Origin: an uncultured Allofournierella sp.
GTDB lineage: Bacteria > Bacillota > Clostridia > Oscillospirales > Ruminococcaceae
Assembly: GCA_944382705.1 (NCBI GenBank)
Contig: CALWNE010000058.1
Coordinates: 1 to 45,918, forward strand
Direction: 5' to 3'
Length of the DNA stretch: 45,918 nt
Part shown: positions 15,708 to 24,318 of the stretch, one piece after another
Layout: the number at the start of each line of letters is the position of its first letter
Numbering within the stretch: position 1 is the stretch's first letter
The notes under the pieces: model-generated
What the model saw: the letters and a program-made list of their open reading frames with translations, nothing else
Databases searched by the model: none
What the model was told of the DNA's origin: nothing
Made by a program: the position numbers and the translations under genes

Positions 15708-17531
15708 TCACCTCTCTTTTGATTTGGGATCGATTGCTTCCCGCAGACCGTCACCAATGCAGTTGATGCTAATGGTGCAGATACCCAGTACCAGTGCGGG
15801 GAATACCCATCTCCACCAGTAGTTTTCGATTACCTGACCATTCTGGGAGCCAGTAAGCATATTGCCCCAGGTGGCATTGGGTTCGCTGACACCAAAACCA
15901 ATAAAGGAAAGGGAGGATTCGGTGAGCATACAGGTTGCAAAGTCGAGGGTAGCGTTTACGATGATTACCGTGATAATGTTGGGCAGGATGTGACGGAAGA
16001 TAATACCGAACTCCTTGACGCCCAGCGCCTTGGCTGCGGTTACAAATTCCTGCTCACGCTCTGCCAGCACGCTGCCGCGTACCAGGCGGGCAATGCCAGG
16101 CCAGGACAGCAGACCCAAAATACACATGATCAAGATAATTCGCTGTAATTCGCTGATACTGTTGCCTAAAATACTGGATAGAATAATGCAAAAAGGCAGG
16201 AACGGAATGGAGGATACAACCTCTGCCAAACGCATCAGAAGGTTATCTACTTTACCACCCTTATAGCCAGAAATACCACCAACGGTAATACCGATTGCGG
16301 CAGAGATGATAACCGAGATAGCACCTACTGTCATGGTCATTCGGCCACCCAGCAGCAGACGGCGGAATACATCACGGCCCAAACCATCGGTGCCCATGAG
16401 ATAACCTTTAAGGCCCCATGCCTTTACAGTACCATTCTCGGTAATGGCATAGTTGCCATAATATCCACTATCCAGCCGGGTAATCTTTTGGCCGTTCACA
16501 TTGGGGACAGAGGTTTGGCCTTGCGTATTGTCGCCCCAAGCAGCCAGGGTACCATCCTTCAGGATGACGGAGAAATGATAGCGGCCGCCGGAAATGCTGG
16601 CCACTTGACCCTGAATTTCTTCGGGAACTTCTAGAGTTTTCTTTATATTGTTACCCCAGGTATACACTTTTCCATCCTCGGTAACAGCTGCTGCAGATTC
16701 GTCGGTGAGGGCGAAGTCCACCACTTTACCTTGAATTTCTTCAGGAATGGCAGTGTAAGCAGAAACGGTCTTTGTTAAAGGCACCACTTCCCCTTTGTCG
16801 GTCAGTACCATAACAATGTTGGTGGATGCTGCAAATTTTTTAATATGACCCTGAACACCCTCCGGATAGATGATGTTCAACAGATAGTCGCTGCCCCAGT
16901 TGTACATGGTGCCACTTTCGGTGAGAGCCAGAGAAATCTGATAGCCAGCATAAATCTGCTTTATGCTCTCCCCTCCTGTGCGCAGTTCCATGGGGATGGT
17001 GGCAAGACCCATGCGGTCGTTGCCCCAGGTAATCACCTGTCCGTTTTCGTTCGCAGCCAGCACATGGTCCAGGCCAGCAGAAACTTGGGTCAACTTACCC
17101 ATCTCAGAAGAACTGGGGATTTTTTTAAGTTTGTCGGTGGGAAAAGTGCCCCACTCGTATACATTTCCGTTTTTATCAATACCAACAGAGAATGTGCTGC
17201 CCACAGAAATCATCTCGGCATTGTTTTTCAGTGCATTTGGCACGGAAAGCATATTAAAACCCGGTGCCACATTGGCTTGGGTTACATCTTGGTAATAGCG
17301 GTCGATGGGAAAGAATACCGGCAGGATGATGCAGCAAACAAAGATAAAAGTAAAGCACACCACACCTGCAATGGCAATTTTATCCTTCCAAAAGCTATGC
17401 ATGACCATTTGCAGCGGGCTTTGCTGCAAATCGTCTTCTTCTTGCGGTAAACCACCCAGCAGCACACGCTGAGCACTCATCTGAGCCGTGGAGCGTTTGC
17501 GCTTTTCGGGCCTCTTTTTTTGATTCGCCAT
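15708..17531 (-). CDS. oppC: Oligopeptide ABC transporter permease OppC with inserted RCC1 beta-propeller
   Basis: A 607-residue protein; ordinary OppC is about 300. Residues 1-50 are a basic/polar cytoplasmic tail and 51-75 are TM1. Residues 105-373 are seven RCC1-like repeats of about 40 residues, each ending in a WG-type motif (repeat four degenerate). From 379 the permease resumes with the conserved GTDGLGRDVFRRLLLGGRM, about five more helices, and the EAA loop around EFVTAAKALG. With TM1 inserted N-in, the propeller faces outside, where the OppA-peptide complex docks. The frame is open throughout, the ribosome site (AAGGAGGAG) is strong, and oppB is only 15 bases upstream. Permease and propeller assignments are firm; the propeller's role is unknown (substrate capture, docking or protein-protein contact are inferences). 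Confidence 0.92.
   Translation of the reverse strand: MANQKKRPEKRKRSTAQMSAQRVLLGGLPQEEDDLQQSPLQMVMHSFWKDKIAIAGVVCFTFIFVCCIILPVFFPIDRYYQDVTQANVAPGFNMLSVPNALKNNAEMISVGSTFSVGIDKNGNVYEWGTFPTDKLKKIPSSSEMGKLTQVSAGLDHVLAANENGQVITWGNDRMGLATIPMELRTGGESIKQIYAGYQISLALTESGTMYNWGSDYLLNIIYPEGVQGHIKKFAASTNIVMVLTDKGEVVPLTKTVSAYTAIPEEIQGKVVDFALTDESAAAVTEDGKVYTWGNNIKKTLEVPEEIQGQVASISGGRYHFSVILKDGTLAAWGDNTQGQTSVPNVNGQKITRLDSGYYGNYAITENGTVKAWGLKGYLMGTDGLGRDVFRRLLLGGRMTMTVGAISVIISAAIGITVGGISGYKGGKVDNLLMRLAEVVSSIPFLPFCIILSSILGNSISELQRIILIMCILGLLSWPGIARLVRGSVLAEREQEFVTAAKALGVKEFGIIFRHILPNIITVIIVNATLDFATCMLTESSLSFIGFGVSEPNATWGNMLTGSQNGQVIENYWWRWVFPALVLGICTISINCIGDGLREAIDPKSKER
16407..17219 (-). repeat. Seven RCC1-type repeats within oppC
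   Basis: Codons 105-375 of oppC. Repeat cores start near residues 107, 149, 191, 231, 270, 310 and 350, spacing 39-42. Each follows the pattern of a short beta strand, Gly/Ala-x2-His-like position, hydrophobic strand, an ENG/ESG/EDG-type turn, V-Y-x-WG. Repeats 1, 2, 3, 5, 6 and 7 keep WG; repeat 4 reads VVPL there. Seven blades is the canonical RCC1 propeller number, so the insert can close as a full ring. Confidence 0.88.
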
Positions 17532-17546
17532 TGTTGCTCCTCCTTT

Positions 17547-18539
17547 TTAGTTTTCCAGGCGGACACGAGGATCCACCAAGGTGTAGGCAATATCCATGAT
17601 TACATTTCCTACCAAAGAAAGAATTACATAAAACATCTGAATGGTGAGCACCAGTGCGAAGTCACGCGTCATCAGGCCGTCGATGAGCATTTTGCCCAAA
17701 CCAGGCCACAAGAACACGGACTCAATTACCAGAGAACCGCCAAACAAACCAATAATCCACCAGGTGGTAATGGTAACAATGGGAATCATCGCATTGCGGA
17801 ATGCATGGATGTAAATAACTACCTTTTCGGTCAAACCTTTGGCCCGGGCAGTTTTAATGTAGTCCATGCGAAGTACATCAATCATGGCTGCACGCACATA
17901 ACGAGTGATGCCGCCAATACCGGAAACGGACATAACCAGCACCGGCAAAGCCATGTGCCAGACCTTGTCCAAAACTGCCTGTATTCCTGTGGCATCCAGA
18001 CCAGCAGTCTTTACGCCACTGATAGGAAAGATTGGAATTTTTACTGCAAACAAAAAAATTGCAAGCAGTGCAATAATAAAACTGGGAATGCTGTAACCTA
18101 CAATGGTCAAAACCTGTACCGTTTTATCGAACCAGCCATTTTTGCGTACAGCAGTGATAATTCCCAAGGGAATGGCAATGCTAAATACCACAATCATGGA
18201 AAAGAGGTTGAGCAGTACAGTGTTGCTCATGGGAGTACCAATTACCTGGATGACAGGCTTCTTGTACTGAATCGAGTAGCCGAACTGACCGGTGAGCATA
18301 TTGGTAATCCAACTGGTGTATTGGAAGGGCAACGGTTTATCCAGATTCAACATTGCCGCTGTACGGTCGTATAGCGCCTGATACGCATCCGGCTTCATGT
18401 TGGCTTTGCTGTCTCCAATCATCAGCTCTACGGGGTCACCGGGCATCATCTTATAGATGAAAAACATGATGATGGAAATGATAAAAAACACAAAAATGAT
18501 GTAGAGTAATCGTTTTAAAAGGTACTGTGCTTTACCCAT
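17547..18539 (-). CDS. oppB: Oligopeptide ABC transporter permease OppB
   Basis: A 330-residue membrane permease with about six helices. TM1 is near the N terminus, followed by the conserved PGDP segment. The EAA loop near residue 215 reads DYIKTARAKGL, the contact to the ATPases. GGAGGT lies six bases before the ATG at 18539; the ATG at 18554 overlaps that site. Unlike OppC it has a normal size and no insertion. Confidence 0.94.
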   Translation of the reverse strand: MGKAQYLLKRLLYIIFVFFIISIIMFFIYKMMPGDPVELMIGDSKANMKPDAYQALYDRTAAMLNLDKPLPFQYTSWITNMLTGQFGYSIQYKKPVIQVIGTPMSNTVLLNLFSMIVVFSIAIPLGIITAVRKNGWFDKTVQVLTIVGYSIPSFIIALLAIFLFAVKIPIFPISGVKTAGLDATGIQAVLDKVWHMALPVLVMSVSGIGGITRYVRAAMIDVLRMDYIKTARAKGLTEKVVIYIHAFRNAMIPIVTITTWWIIGLFGGSLVIESVFLWPGLGKMLIDGLMTRDFALVLTIQMFYVILSLVGNVIMDIAYTLVDPRVRLEN

Positions 18540-18572
18540 TTTTGTTACCTCCATTTCTTTATTTTAAATACC

Positions 18573-18613
18573 CAAAAATGGCGGAACCCCATCTTTAATG
18601 CAGGGATTCCGCC
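18573..18613 (-). terminator. Intercistronic terminator between oppA and oppB
   Basis: On the minus strand GGCGGAATCCC pairs with GGGGTTCCGCC (18613-18603 with 18590-18580, one mismatch), followed by ATTTTTG. Its place after the binding-protein gene suggests partial termination, giving more OppA than permease, as is usual for such operons. Confidence 0.7.
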
Positions 18614-18630
18614 TATTTGGTTTTATACCA

Positions 18631-20529
18631 TTACTCTACAACCCAGGCGTCCAGCACAGCGGAGGACCAATCCCAAATTGCATTGCTTTCCCAGCCCTGA
18701 AGCTTGGTGCTGAAGAAATCGTAGTACTCATCGGAGTACAGGGGCACATCGGGCATCAGTTCGTTCCAACGCTTGATCAGCTGCTGCCAGCTTTCCAGCC
18801 AGGCTTCCTTATCTTCGAAGGGAATTGCCTTCATATTGGTAGCAATGGTGGACAGTTGCTCGTCAGCAATGTAGTTGGTGTTGAAACCGCCGGTCATCCA
18901 AGCAGGATCGCTGCTGAAAGCATACCAGGGAGAGGATGCAGCAGCAAAGCCGGTAGCCAGGTTGTACATATTGTACACCTTGTCGCTCTTGTGCTTGATG
19001 GCGTTCAGCAAGGTGGGGAAGTCCATGGTGGTGGGCTTCAGCTCCATGCCGGCCTCCTTCATTGCTTCGGGCAGCATGGTGGCCAACAGCTCGGAAACAG
19101 GGTTGCCTTCGGAGTTTGCCCACTCAATTACCAGGGGCTTCAGTTCGCCATCTACCTCTTTGTAGCGAGTACCGGTGCCGGAGTAGTCAGAACCATCTGC
19201 GTTCTTGTTCCAGCCATCAGCAGCCAGAAGCTCCTTGGCGGTCTCGATATTCTTCTCGTAGTTGTTCAGATTCTCGGCCAGCCAAGTCTTGGACTCGGTG
19301 TACTCCCACTGAGCCAGACCGTACCAGCTGTTTACAACAGAGGCATAGCCGCCGCTGTACTGACGAACAAACTCATTGCGATCCAGGCAGTATGCAATAG
19401 CCTGACGAACGCTGGCAGAATCGGTGGGGAACTGGCTGCAATCGAACTGAACCTTGCCGTAACCGTTACGGAAGAAGCTGTTCTTGGCGGCTTTGCCTTC
19501 TTCAACCAGATCCAGGCCCACATTGATGGTGTCAGCGCCGCTGGTCTGGAACAGCAGGTCTACGGAACCAGCTGCCAGCTCGTTCATCATGGTGTCAGAC
19601 TTAACAGTCTTGATGATGATTTTCTCGATTACGGGCTTTACACCGCGGTAATCGCCAGCGTAGTTGGGGTTCACCACGAAGGTACCCTGACGGCTGTTAG
19701 CGTCGTAGGACTCAAACAGGTAGGGACCGCAAACCACAGTGGGGTTGTAACGGTAACCAGTGGTGGGATCGTTGATGGTCTTCTGCAGCAGCTCGGCAGT
19801 GAAATCGCCGGTGATGGTAGCGCCGTTTTCGGTGTCTTCCACATCACACTCGGGAGCGATTACAAACATGGGCCGAGGTGCCAGGCCTGCGTTCAGGATA
19901 TCGTAGTGGTAGGGCAGCTCCTCTGCCTTAACGGTAACAGAGTAGGTCATGTCATCTACCAGATGTACACCGGCAAATGCCTTGGTCTCGCCTGCCAGGA
20001 ACTCATCGTAGCCTACATAGGAGTAACCAGCCTGAGAGGGATAGCCATCCAAAGAAGCCATTTCAGGGCTGCTTTCCAGCAGAACTGCGAACACATAGTC
20101 CTTAGCGGTGATGGGGGTACCATCGCTCCACACCAGACCATCGTTGATGGTAACGGTGTAGGTTTTAGTACCGTCTGCATTCTCCACTTCCTCGTGGCTC
20201 TTTACCACAGTGGGGTTGTAAGTGAAGTCGCCTTCCTTAGTCTGGGTCACAGCGCCGAGACCGTGGATCAGGCTATACATTTTGTAGTTGGTTGCAGAGT
20301 TGTTGAAGCTGGTGTCGTAAAAGTCAGCCTCCAAATCTGTTGTAGAGCCGATGACCAGCTGGCCAGTCGGAGTGGTGGGACGCTCGCTGACAACCGTCTG
20401 TGCAGTGGAATCGCTGGATGCACCAGAAGCACTGCTGTTGTTGGTAACAGCGCCGCTCTGGCCACAGGCCGCAGCAGAAACAGCCAGCATACCCGCCATA
20501 AGAAGTGCGAGAACTTTTTTGATTTTCAT
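18631..20529 (-). CDS. oppA: Oligopeptide ABC transporter substrate-binding lipoprotein OppA
   Basis: A 632-residue SBP_bac_5-family peptide-binding protein. The signal peptide ends in lipobox SAAAC, so Cys22 is lipid-anchored, followed by a Ser/Ala/Thr-rich linker. The body shows the family pattern: YNPTVVKSHEEVENADGTKTYT-type N-lobe, LVWSDGTPITAKDYVF, and a later AIAYCLDRNEFV block. AAAGGGG precedes the ATG. First gene of the operon, transcribed from a promoter at 20614-20642 that overlaps a dyad operator. The peptide spectrum cannot be inferred. Confidence 0.94.
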   Translation of the reverse strand: MKIKKVLALLMAGMLAVSAAACGQSGAVTNNSSASGASSDSTAQTVVSERPTTPTGQLVIGSTTDLEADFYDTSFNNSATNYKMYSLIHGLGAVTQTKEGDFTYNPTVVKSHEEVENADGTKTYTVTINDGLVWSDGTPITAKDYVFAVLLESSPEMASLDGYPSQAGYSYVGYDEFLAGETKAFAGVHLVDDMTYSVTVKAEELPYHYDILNAGLAPRPMFVIAPECDVEDTENGATITGDFTAELLQKTINDPTTGYRYNPTVVCGPYLFESYDANSRQGTFVVNPNYAGDYRGVKPVIEKIIIKTVKSDTMMNELAAGSVDLLFQTSGADTINVGLDLVEEGKAAKNSFFRNGYGKVQFDCSQFPTDSASVRQAIAYCLDRNEFVRQYSGGYASVVNSWYGLAQWEYTESKTWLAENLNNYEKNIETAKELLAADGWNKNADGSDYSGTGTRYKEVDGELKPLVIEWANSEGNPVSELLATMLPEAMKEAGMELKPTTMDFPTLLNAIKHKSDKVYNMYNLATGFAAASSPWYAFSSDPAWMTGGFNTNYIADEQLSTIATNMKAIPFEDKEAWLESWQQLIKRWNELMPDVPLYSDEYYDFFSTKLQGWESNAIWDWSSAVLDAWVVE

Positions 20530-20613
20530 TCTTGTTTCATACCCCTTTCTGAATTATGTACTCCTTCACAAGAGCTACCGCATCTTAAAAGCTAAATGTG
20601 AAAGAATGTTGTA

Positions 20614-20642
20614 ATTTTATCAGATAATCCGATAAAGCGCAA
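20614..20642 (-). promoter_or_regulatory. Promoter of the opp operon
   Basis: On the minus strand TTGCGC (20642-20637), a 17-base spacer and TAAAAT (20619-20614). The spacer is almost wholly occupied by a 19-base palindrome (20617-20635), a typical repressor position. Confidence 0.6.
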
Positions 20643-20668
20643 GAGGTTTATCGCTTTTATTTGATAAA
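20616..20668. promoter_or_regulatory. Two TTTATC/GATAAA dyads over the opp promoter
   Basis: TTTATC-N9-GATAAA (20616-20636) covers the promoter spacer; inside it the sequence is TTATCnGATnATCnGATAA, a near-perfect palindrome. A second dyad, TTTATC-N10-GATAAA, lies at 20647-20668 immediately upstream of the -35. Paired, similar dyads at a promoter suggest a regulator binding two sites. The motif does not match the CodY box I know (AATTTTCWGAAAATT). Confidence 0.5.
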
Positions 20669-20679
20669 ATATTAAAAAT

Positions 20680-22479
20680 TTAAATGGAGCGCTCCAATTC
20701 ATCAATCAATTCATCGAACAGTTCAAGCGCATCTTCGATGGGCTTTGGAGTAGAAATATCCACACCGGCCCCCTTCAGCAGTGAAACAGGGTCCTGGCAG
20801 CAACCGCTGCTGAGGAAGTTCAGGTAATCTCGAACAGCGCTCTCCCCTTCCTTTAAAATCCGCTGGGACAGGGCAATAGCACAAGAAAAACCAGTTGCGT
20901 ATTGGTATACATAGAAGTTTCGATAAAAGTGCGGGATTCTGGCCCATTCCATGGCAATTTCCGGATCTGCAACGATATCCTCACCGTAGTACAGGTGGTT
21001 CAGCTGTGCGTATTTTTCGCAGATGGCTTTTGCAGTAAGTGCATTACCCAATCGTACCTGCTCACTACACCAAAGCTCAAATTCAGCAAACATCGTTTGA
21101 CGGTAAAGAGTGCTGCGGAACTTATTGATAAAATGGTTTACCAGATAAGCACGCTGGCCAGAATCGGTGGTGTTTTGCAGCAAATACTGCATCATAAGAG
21201 ATTCGTTGCAGGTGGAAGCCACCTCTGCAACAAAAATGACATAGTCTGCATAGGTCACTGGCTGGGTGCGATTTGTGAGGCAAGAATGGAGTGCATGCCC
21301 CATTTCATGCACAAGTGTAAATGCATCCGACAAGGTATCGGTATAGTTCATAAGTACGAACGGATGGCTTCCATAAACCCCGGCAGAATAAGCACCGCTG
21401 CGCTTTCCGATGTTTTCGTACACATCAATCCAACGATTGTCGTAGCCTTCCTTCAGCAGATTCAGATAGTCCTGTCCCAGAGGAGCCAGGGCCTTAAAAG
21501 AAATCTGCTTGGCCTGCTCGTAATCAATGATTTGAGCCTGATCGGCAACAATGGGATTGTACAAATCATAGTAGTGAAGCTTATCTACACCCAAAGCCTT
21601 TTTGCGAAGACGCACATACCGATGCATGGAAGGCAGGTGGGCATGCACAGTTTCAATCAAATTATGATAAATCTCCACCGGTACCTCAGTTTTGTCCAAG
21701 GCCGCATGCAAAGCAGAAGGATATTTTCGGCAATCCGCATAGAATTGCAGCTGCTTCATCTGCCCATTGAGCATGGCTGCAAGGGTGTTTGAAAAACGGC
21801 CATACACTCCGTAAACAGATTCAAAAGCAGATTTTCGAAGACTGCGGTCATCGGATTCCAGCAAGGAGATAAAAGTACCATGCGTTACAGGGTGCTTGTT
21901 TCCCTGACTGTCCACTGCGTCTGGGAAAGTTACATCTGCACTATCAAACATACTAAAAATGCTGGAAGGAGTTTGGCTGATTTGGCCGGCAGCAGAAAGA
22001 AGCTGCTCCATTTCCGGCGAAAGCGTATGGGCCTTTTTTCGCATGATGCGGGTCAAGGCCAGCCGGTATTGCTCCAATTTAGGCTGCTCACGGTAGAACT
22101 TCTCCATAGTTTCGTCCGGAATGGCCAAAATTTCAGGAGTTGCAAAGGAAAGAGCTTGGTTGATTTGTACCCAAAGATCCTGGGATTTCTGCCTCAGCGC
22201 CTGGCTTGCTGCATCCCGGGTATCTTGGTCGGCTTTACGGAAAGAATAGGAAAACACCACATTGGCTACCTTTTCCATATCATCCTGCGCTTGCAAAAAG
22301 CCGAGCAACGCATCGGCCTTCTGCCCCAAAGTGCCAGCAAATGCACCAAAGGACTGCACCATTTCCTGAAGACGGTCAAAATCTTTCTGCCATGCTTCAT
22401 CGTTTGAATATAAATCGGAAAGAGCCCAGGTAAACCGGGGATCGGCCTCACTGCGAGGTCCAACGGGACGAGTGTTCAT
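20680..22479 (-). CDS. pepF: Oligoendopeptidase F (M3 metallopeptidase)
   Basis: A 599-residue zinc peptidase cleaving medium-length peptides in the cytoplasm. The M3 zinc motif HEMGH is at 391-395, with the downstream conserved ASTCNESLM block supplying the third ligand glutamate. Length fits PepF (about 600). GGAG lies 13 bases before the ATG at 22479; a GTG at 22491 is too close to it. It sits upstream of oppA in the same direction with a separate promoter for opp between them, consistent with joint peptide use. Confidence 0.95.
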   Translation of the reverse strand: MNTRPVGPRSEADPRFTWALSDLYSNDEAWQKDFDRLQEMVQSFGAFAGTLGQKADALLGFLQAQDDMEKVANVVFSYSFRKADQDTRDAASQALRQKSQDLWVQINQALSFATPEILAIPDETMEKFYREQPKLEQYRLALTRIMRKKAHTLSPEMEQLLSAAGQISQTPSSIFSMFDSADVTFPDAVDSQGNKHPVTHGTFISLLESDDRSLRKSAFESVYGVYGRFSNTLAAMLNGQMKQLQFYADCRKYPSALHAALDKTEVPVEIYHNLIETVHAHLPSMHRYVRLRKKALGVDKLHYYDLYNPIVADQAQIIDYEQAKQISFKALAPLGQDYLNLLKEGYDNRWIDVYENIGKRSGAYSAGVYGSHPFVLMNYTDTLSDAFTLVHEMGHALHSCLTNRTQPVTYADYVIFVAEVASTCNESLMMQYLLQNTTDSGQRAYLVNHFINKFRSTLYRQTMFAEFELWCSEQVRLGNALTAKAICEKYAQLNHLYYGEDIVADPEIAMEWARIPHFYRNFYVYQYATGFSCAIALSQRILKEGESAVRDYLNFLSSGCCQDPVSLLKGAGVDISTPKPIEDALELFDELIDELERSI

Positions 22480-22512
22480 TATAGATAGCACGCTCCTTTT
22501 CGTTGTAATACT

Positions 22513-22524
22513 TTATCAGCATAA
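22513..22524. promoter_or_regulatory. TTATCAGCATAA palindrome upstream of pepF
   Basis: A 12-base sequence 34 bases before the pepF start. It resembles the TTATCAGATAA half of the opp operator with one added base. It may bind the same regulator; no clear promoter hexamers could be placed nearby. Confidence 0.3.
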
Positions 22525-22651
22525 CACAATGCACCCCTTTAATTATGAACAAATTATGAACTTTGAAGCATAGAATTATAGAGTCCCGCTAAATGCTGCC
22601 GCCCGATGCTGCGACGATTTTTTGCAGGCTATTCTTATCTATTCTATAAAT

Positions 22652-22753
22652 AAAAGGAGCAGTATCTCCATCGAACTGCACATTGACCTTGGATAGTGTC
22701 GTATACTATTCCGCAGTCAAGGTGCAGTTTATCTCTGGAATACTGCTCCTTTT
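22652..22753 (-). terminator. Long composite hairpin after tyrS
   Basis: A 102-base rod. Outer 14-bp stem is 22652-22665 with 22740-22753; then TCCA/TGGA, AACTGCAC (22674-22681) with GTGCAGTT (22722-22729), TTGAC/GTCAA, and an apical GGATAGT/ACTATTCC. On the minus strand the outer stem ends in CTCCTTTTATTTATAG, a U-rich tail, so it can end tyrS transcription. It is far longer than a usual terminator and its 14-bp ends also resemble terminal repeats. The rest of 22480-22774 has no gene. Confidence 0.6.
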
Positions 22754-22774
22754 TCATGAGGTTAAAGGGTGTTC

Positions 22775-24001
22775 TTATGCGTCCAAAGTGGCACGGTGGT
22801 AAATTTTCTTGCCTTTTTTAATAACCACGCCATCGGTCAGTTGTTCACTGGTAACAGCCAAAAGCTGGTCGGTTACCTTTTCGCCGTCCAGCAGAATGCC
22901 TCCCTGCTGAATCAACTGGCGAGCTTCTCGCTTACTGGGGGCCAGTTTGCAAGCCACCAACAAGTCCAGAATGCCAATTTTACCCTCGACAAGCTGCTCA
23001 TGGCTCAGCTGAGTGCTGGGCATATTGGCTGTGTCTACAGTACCACTAAACAAGCCCCGAGCAGTTTGCTGTGCTTTATCGGCTTCCTCCTGGTTGTGCA
23101 CCAGCTTGGTAAGTTCGTAAGCCAGCAACTCTTTTGCTTTATTCAACTCACTGCCCTGCCAAGTTTCCATCTGGTCAATTTCTTCCAGCGATACATCGGT
23201 AAGCATACGCAGGCACTTTAGGACATCGGCGTCGTCAATGTTACGCCAGTATTGGTAGAACTCGTAGGGAGAAGTTTTGTTGGGATCCAGCCAAACAGCA
23301 CCCTTCTGGGTTTTACCCATCTTCTTGCCCTCAGAGGTAAGAAGCAAGGTGATGGTCATAGCATAGGCATTCTTACCCAGCTTTTTACGAATCAGCTCGG
23401 TGCCTCCCAGCATATTAGACCACTGGTCATCGCCGCCGCATTGCAGGCAGCAATCCAGGTTCTGGAACATATGATAGAAGTCGTAAGACTGCATAATCAT
23501 GTAGTTGAATTCCAAAAAGGACAGGCCCTTTTCCATGCGTTGCTTGTAGCACTCGGCCCGGAGCATATTATTAACCGAAAAACAAGCGCCAACTTCCCGC
23601 AACAATTCCACATAGTTCAGCTTCATCAGCCAGTCAGCGTTGTTCACCATCAGCGCTTTGCCTTCGGAAAAGTCGATGAATTTACTCATCTGCTGTTTAA
23701 AGCATTCACAGTTGTGGGCAATGGTTTCTTCGGTCATCATAGTACGCATATCGGTACGCCCAGAGGGGTCACCAATCATGGCAGTGCCGCCACCAATCAA
23801 CGCAATGGGACGGTTGCCTGCACGCTGCATTCTGCGCATCAGGTTCAACGCCATAAAATGGCCCACATGCAAAGAGTCCGCGGTGGGGTCAAAGCCAATG
23901 TAAAAGGTTGCCTTACCATTGTTAATCAGATCCTTGATTTCCTCTTCGTCGGTTACCTGAGCAACAAGGCCACGGGCAACCAGCTCATCATACAAAGTCA
24001 T
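22775..24001 (-). CDS. tyrS: Tyrosyl-tRNA synthetase
   Basis: A 408-residue class I synthetase. Class I signatures are HVGH at 45-48 and KMGKT at 227-231 (the TyrRS variant of KMSKS). The tyrosine/tRNA region includes MQSYDFYHMF and GGDDQWSN near 190, and an S4 domain is at the C terminus. AAGGAG lies eight bases before the ATG at 24001; an upstream ATG at 24043 falls in the T-box terminator and is rejected. Expression is controlled by the T-box leader upstream. Confidence 0.97.
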   Translation of the reverse strand: MTLYDELVARGLVAQVTDEEEIKDLINNGKATFYIGFDPTADSLHVGHFMALNLMRRMQRAGNRPIALIGGGTAMIGDPSGRTDMRTMMTEETIAHNCECFKQQMSKFIDFSEGKALMVNNADWLMKLNYVELLREVGACFSVNNMLRAECYKQRMEKGLSFLEFNYMIMQSYDFYHMFQNLDCCLQCGGDDQWSNMLGGTELIRKKLGKNAYAMTITLLLTSEGKKMGKTQKGAVWLDPNKTSPYEFYQYWRNIDDADVLKCLRMLTDVSLEEIDQMETWQGSELNKAKELLAYELTKLVHNQEEADKAQQTARGLFSGTVDTANMPSTQLSHEQLVEGKIGILDLLVACKLAPSKREARQLIQQGGILLDGEKVTDQLLAVTSEQLTDGVVIKKGKKIYHRATLDA

Positions 24002-24039
24002 GTGCAGAGTCTCCTTCTGTGTTAATGTTTGGGCAAAAG

Positions 24040-24312
24040 GCAAAAAAAGCCCTCTGCCAACGGATTGGCAGAGGGCGAATCATCGCGGTACCACCTCTGT
24101 TTACCTGCTTTTTCGCAAAAGCAGGCCTCAGGGAGTGCATGCAAACACTCCACACGCTGTAACGGGCGCGCCCCGGCAAAACCTACTATTTATCCAAGTT
24201 CAGTCCGCTGCTCCGAGATGTATTCGTTCTGCTGTGCACTCCCCTTTTCACCAACCAGGGGCTCTCTGTGCTGCACGGGGCAGAATTACTGGTTCTCATC
24301 TATGCATTTATG
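24040..24312 (-). promoter_or_regulatory. T-box leader of tyrS (tyrosine specifier)
   Basis: The minus strand carries the T-box signature AGGTGGTACCGCG (24096-24084), which pairs with uncharged tRNA and forms the antiterminator. It is followed by a perfect 12-bp terminator stem (24076-24065 with 24060-24049) and seven T. Upstream, a specifier-loop-like GAATACATC places a TAC tyrosine codon at 24222-24220. The element spans the 355-base gap before tyrS. Uncharged tRNA-Tyr should allow readthrough. Confidence 0.93.
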
Positions 24313-24318
24313 TTGGTT

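Noticed and set aside
15343..15822. Plus-strand frame across the oppD/oppC junction
   Set aside because: Antisense to two conserved genes and without initiation signals.
18598..20595. 665-codon plus-strand open frame antisense to oppA
   Set aside because: Arises from the codon bias of oppA, which has clear lipoprotein and SBP features on the other strand.
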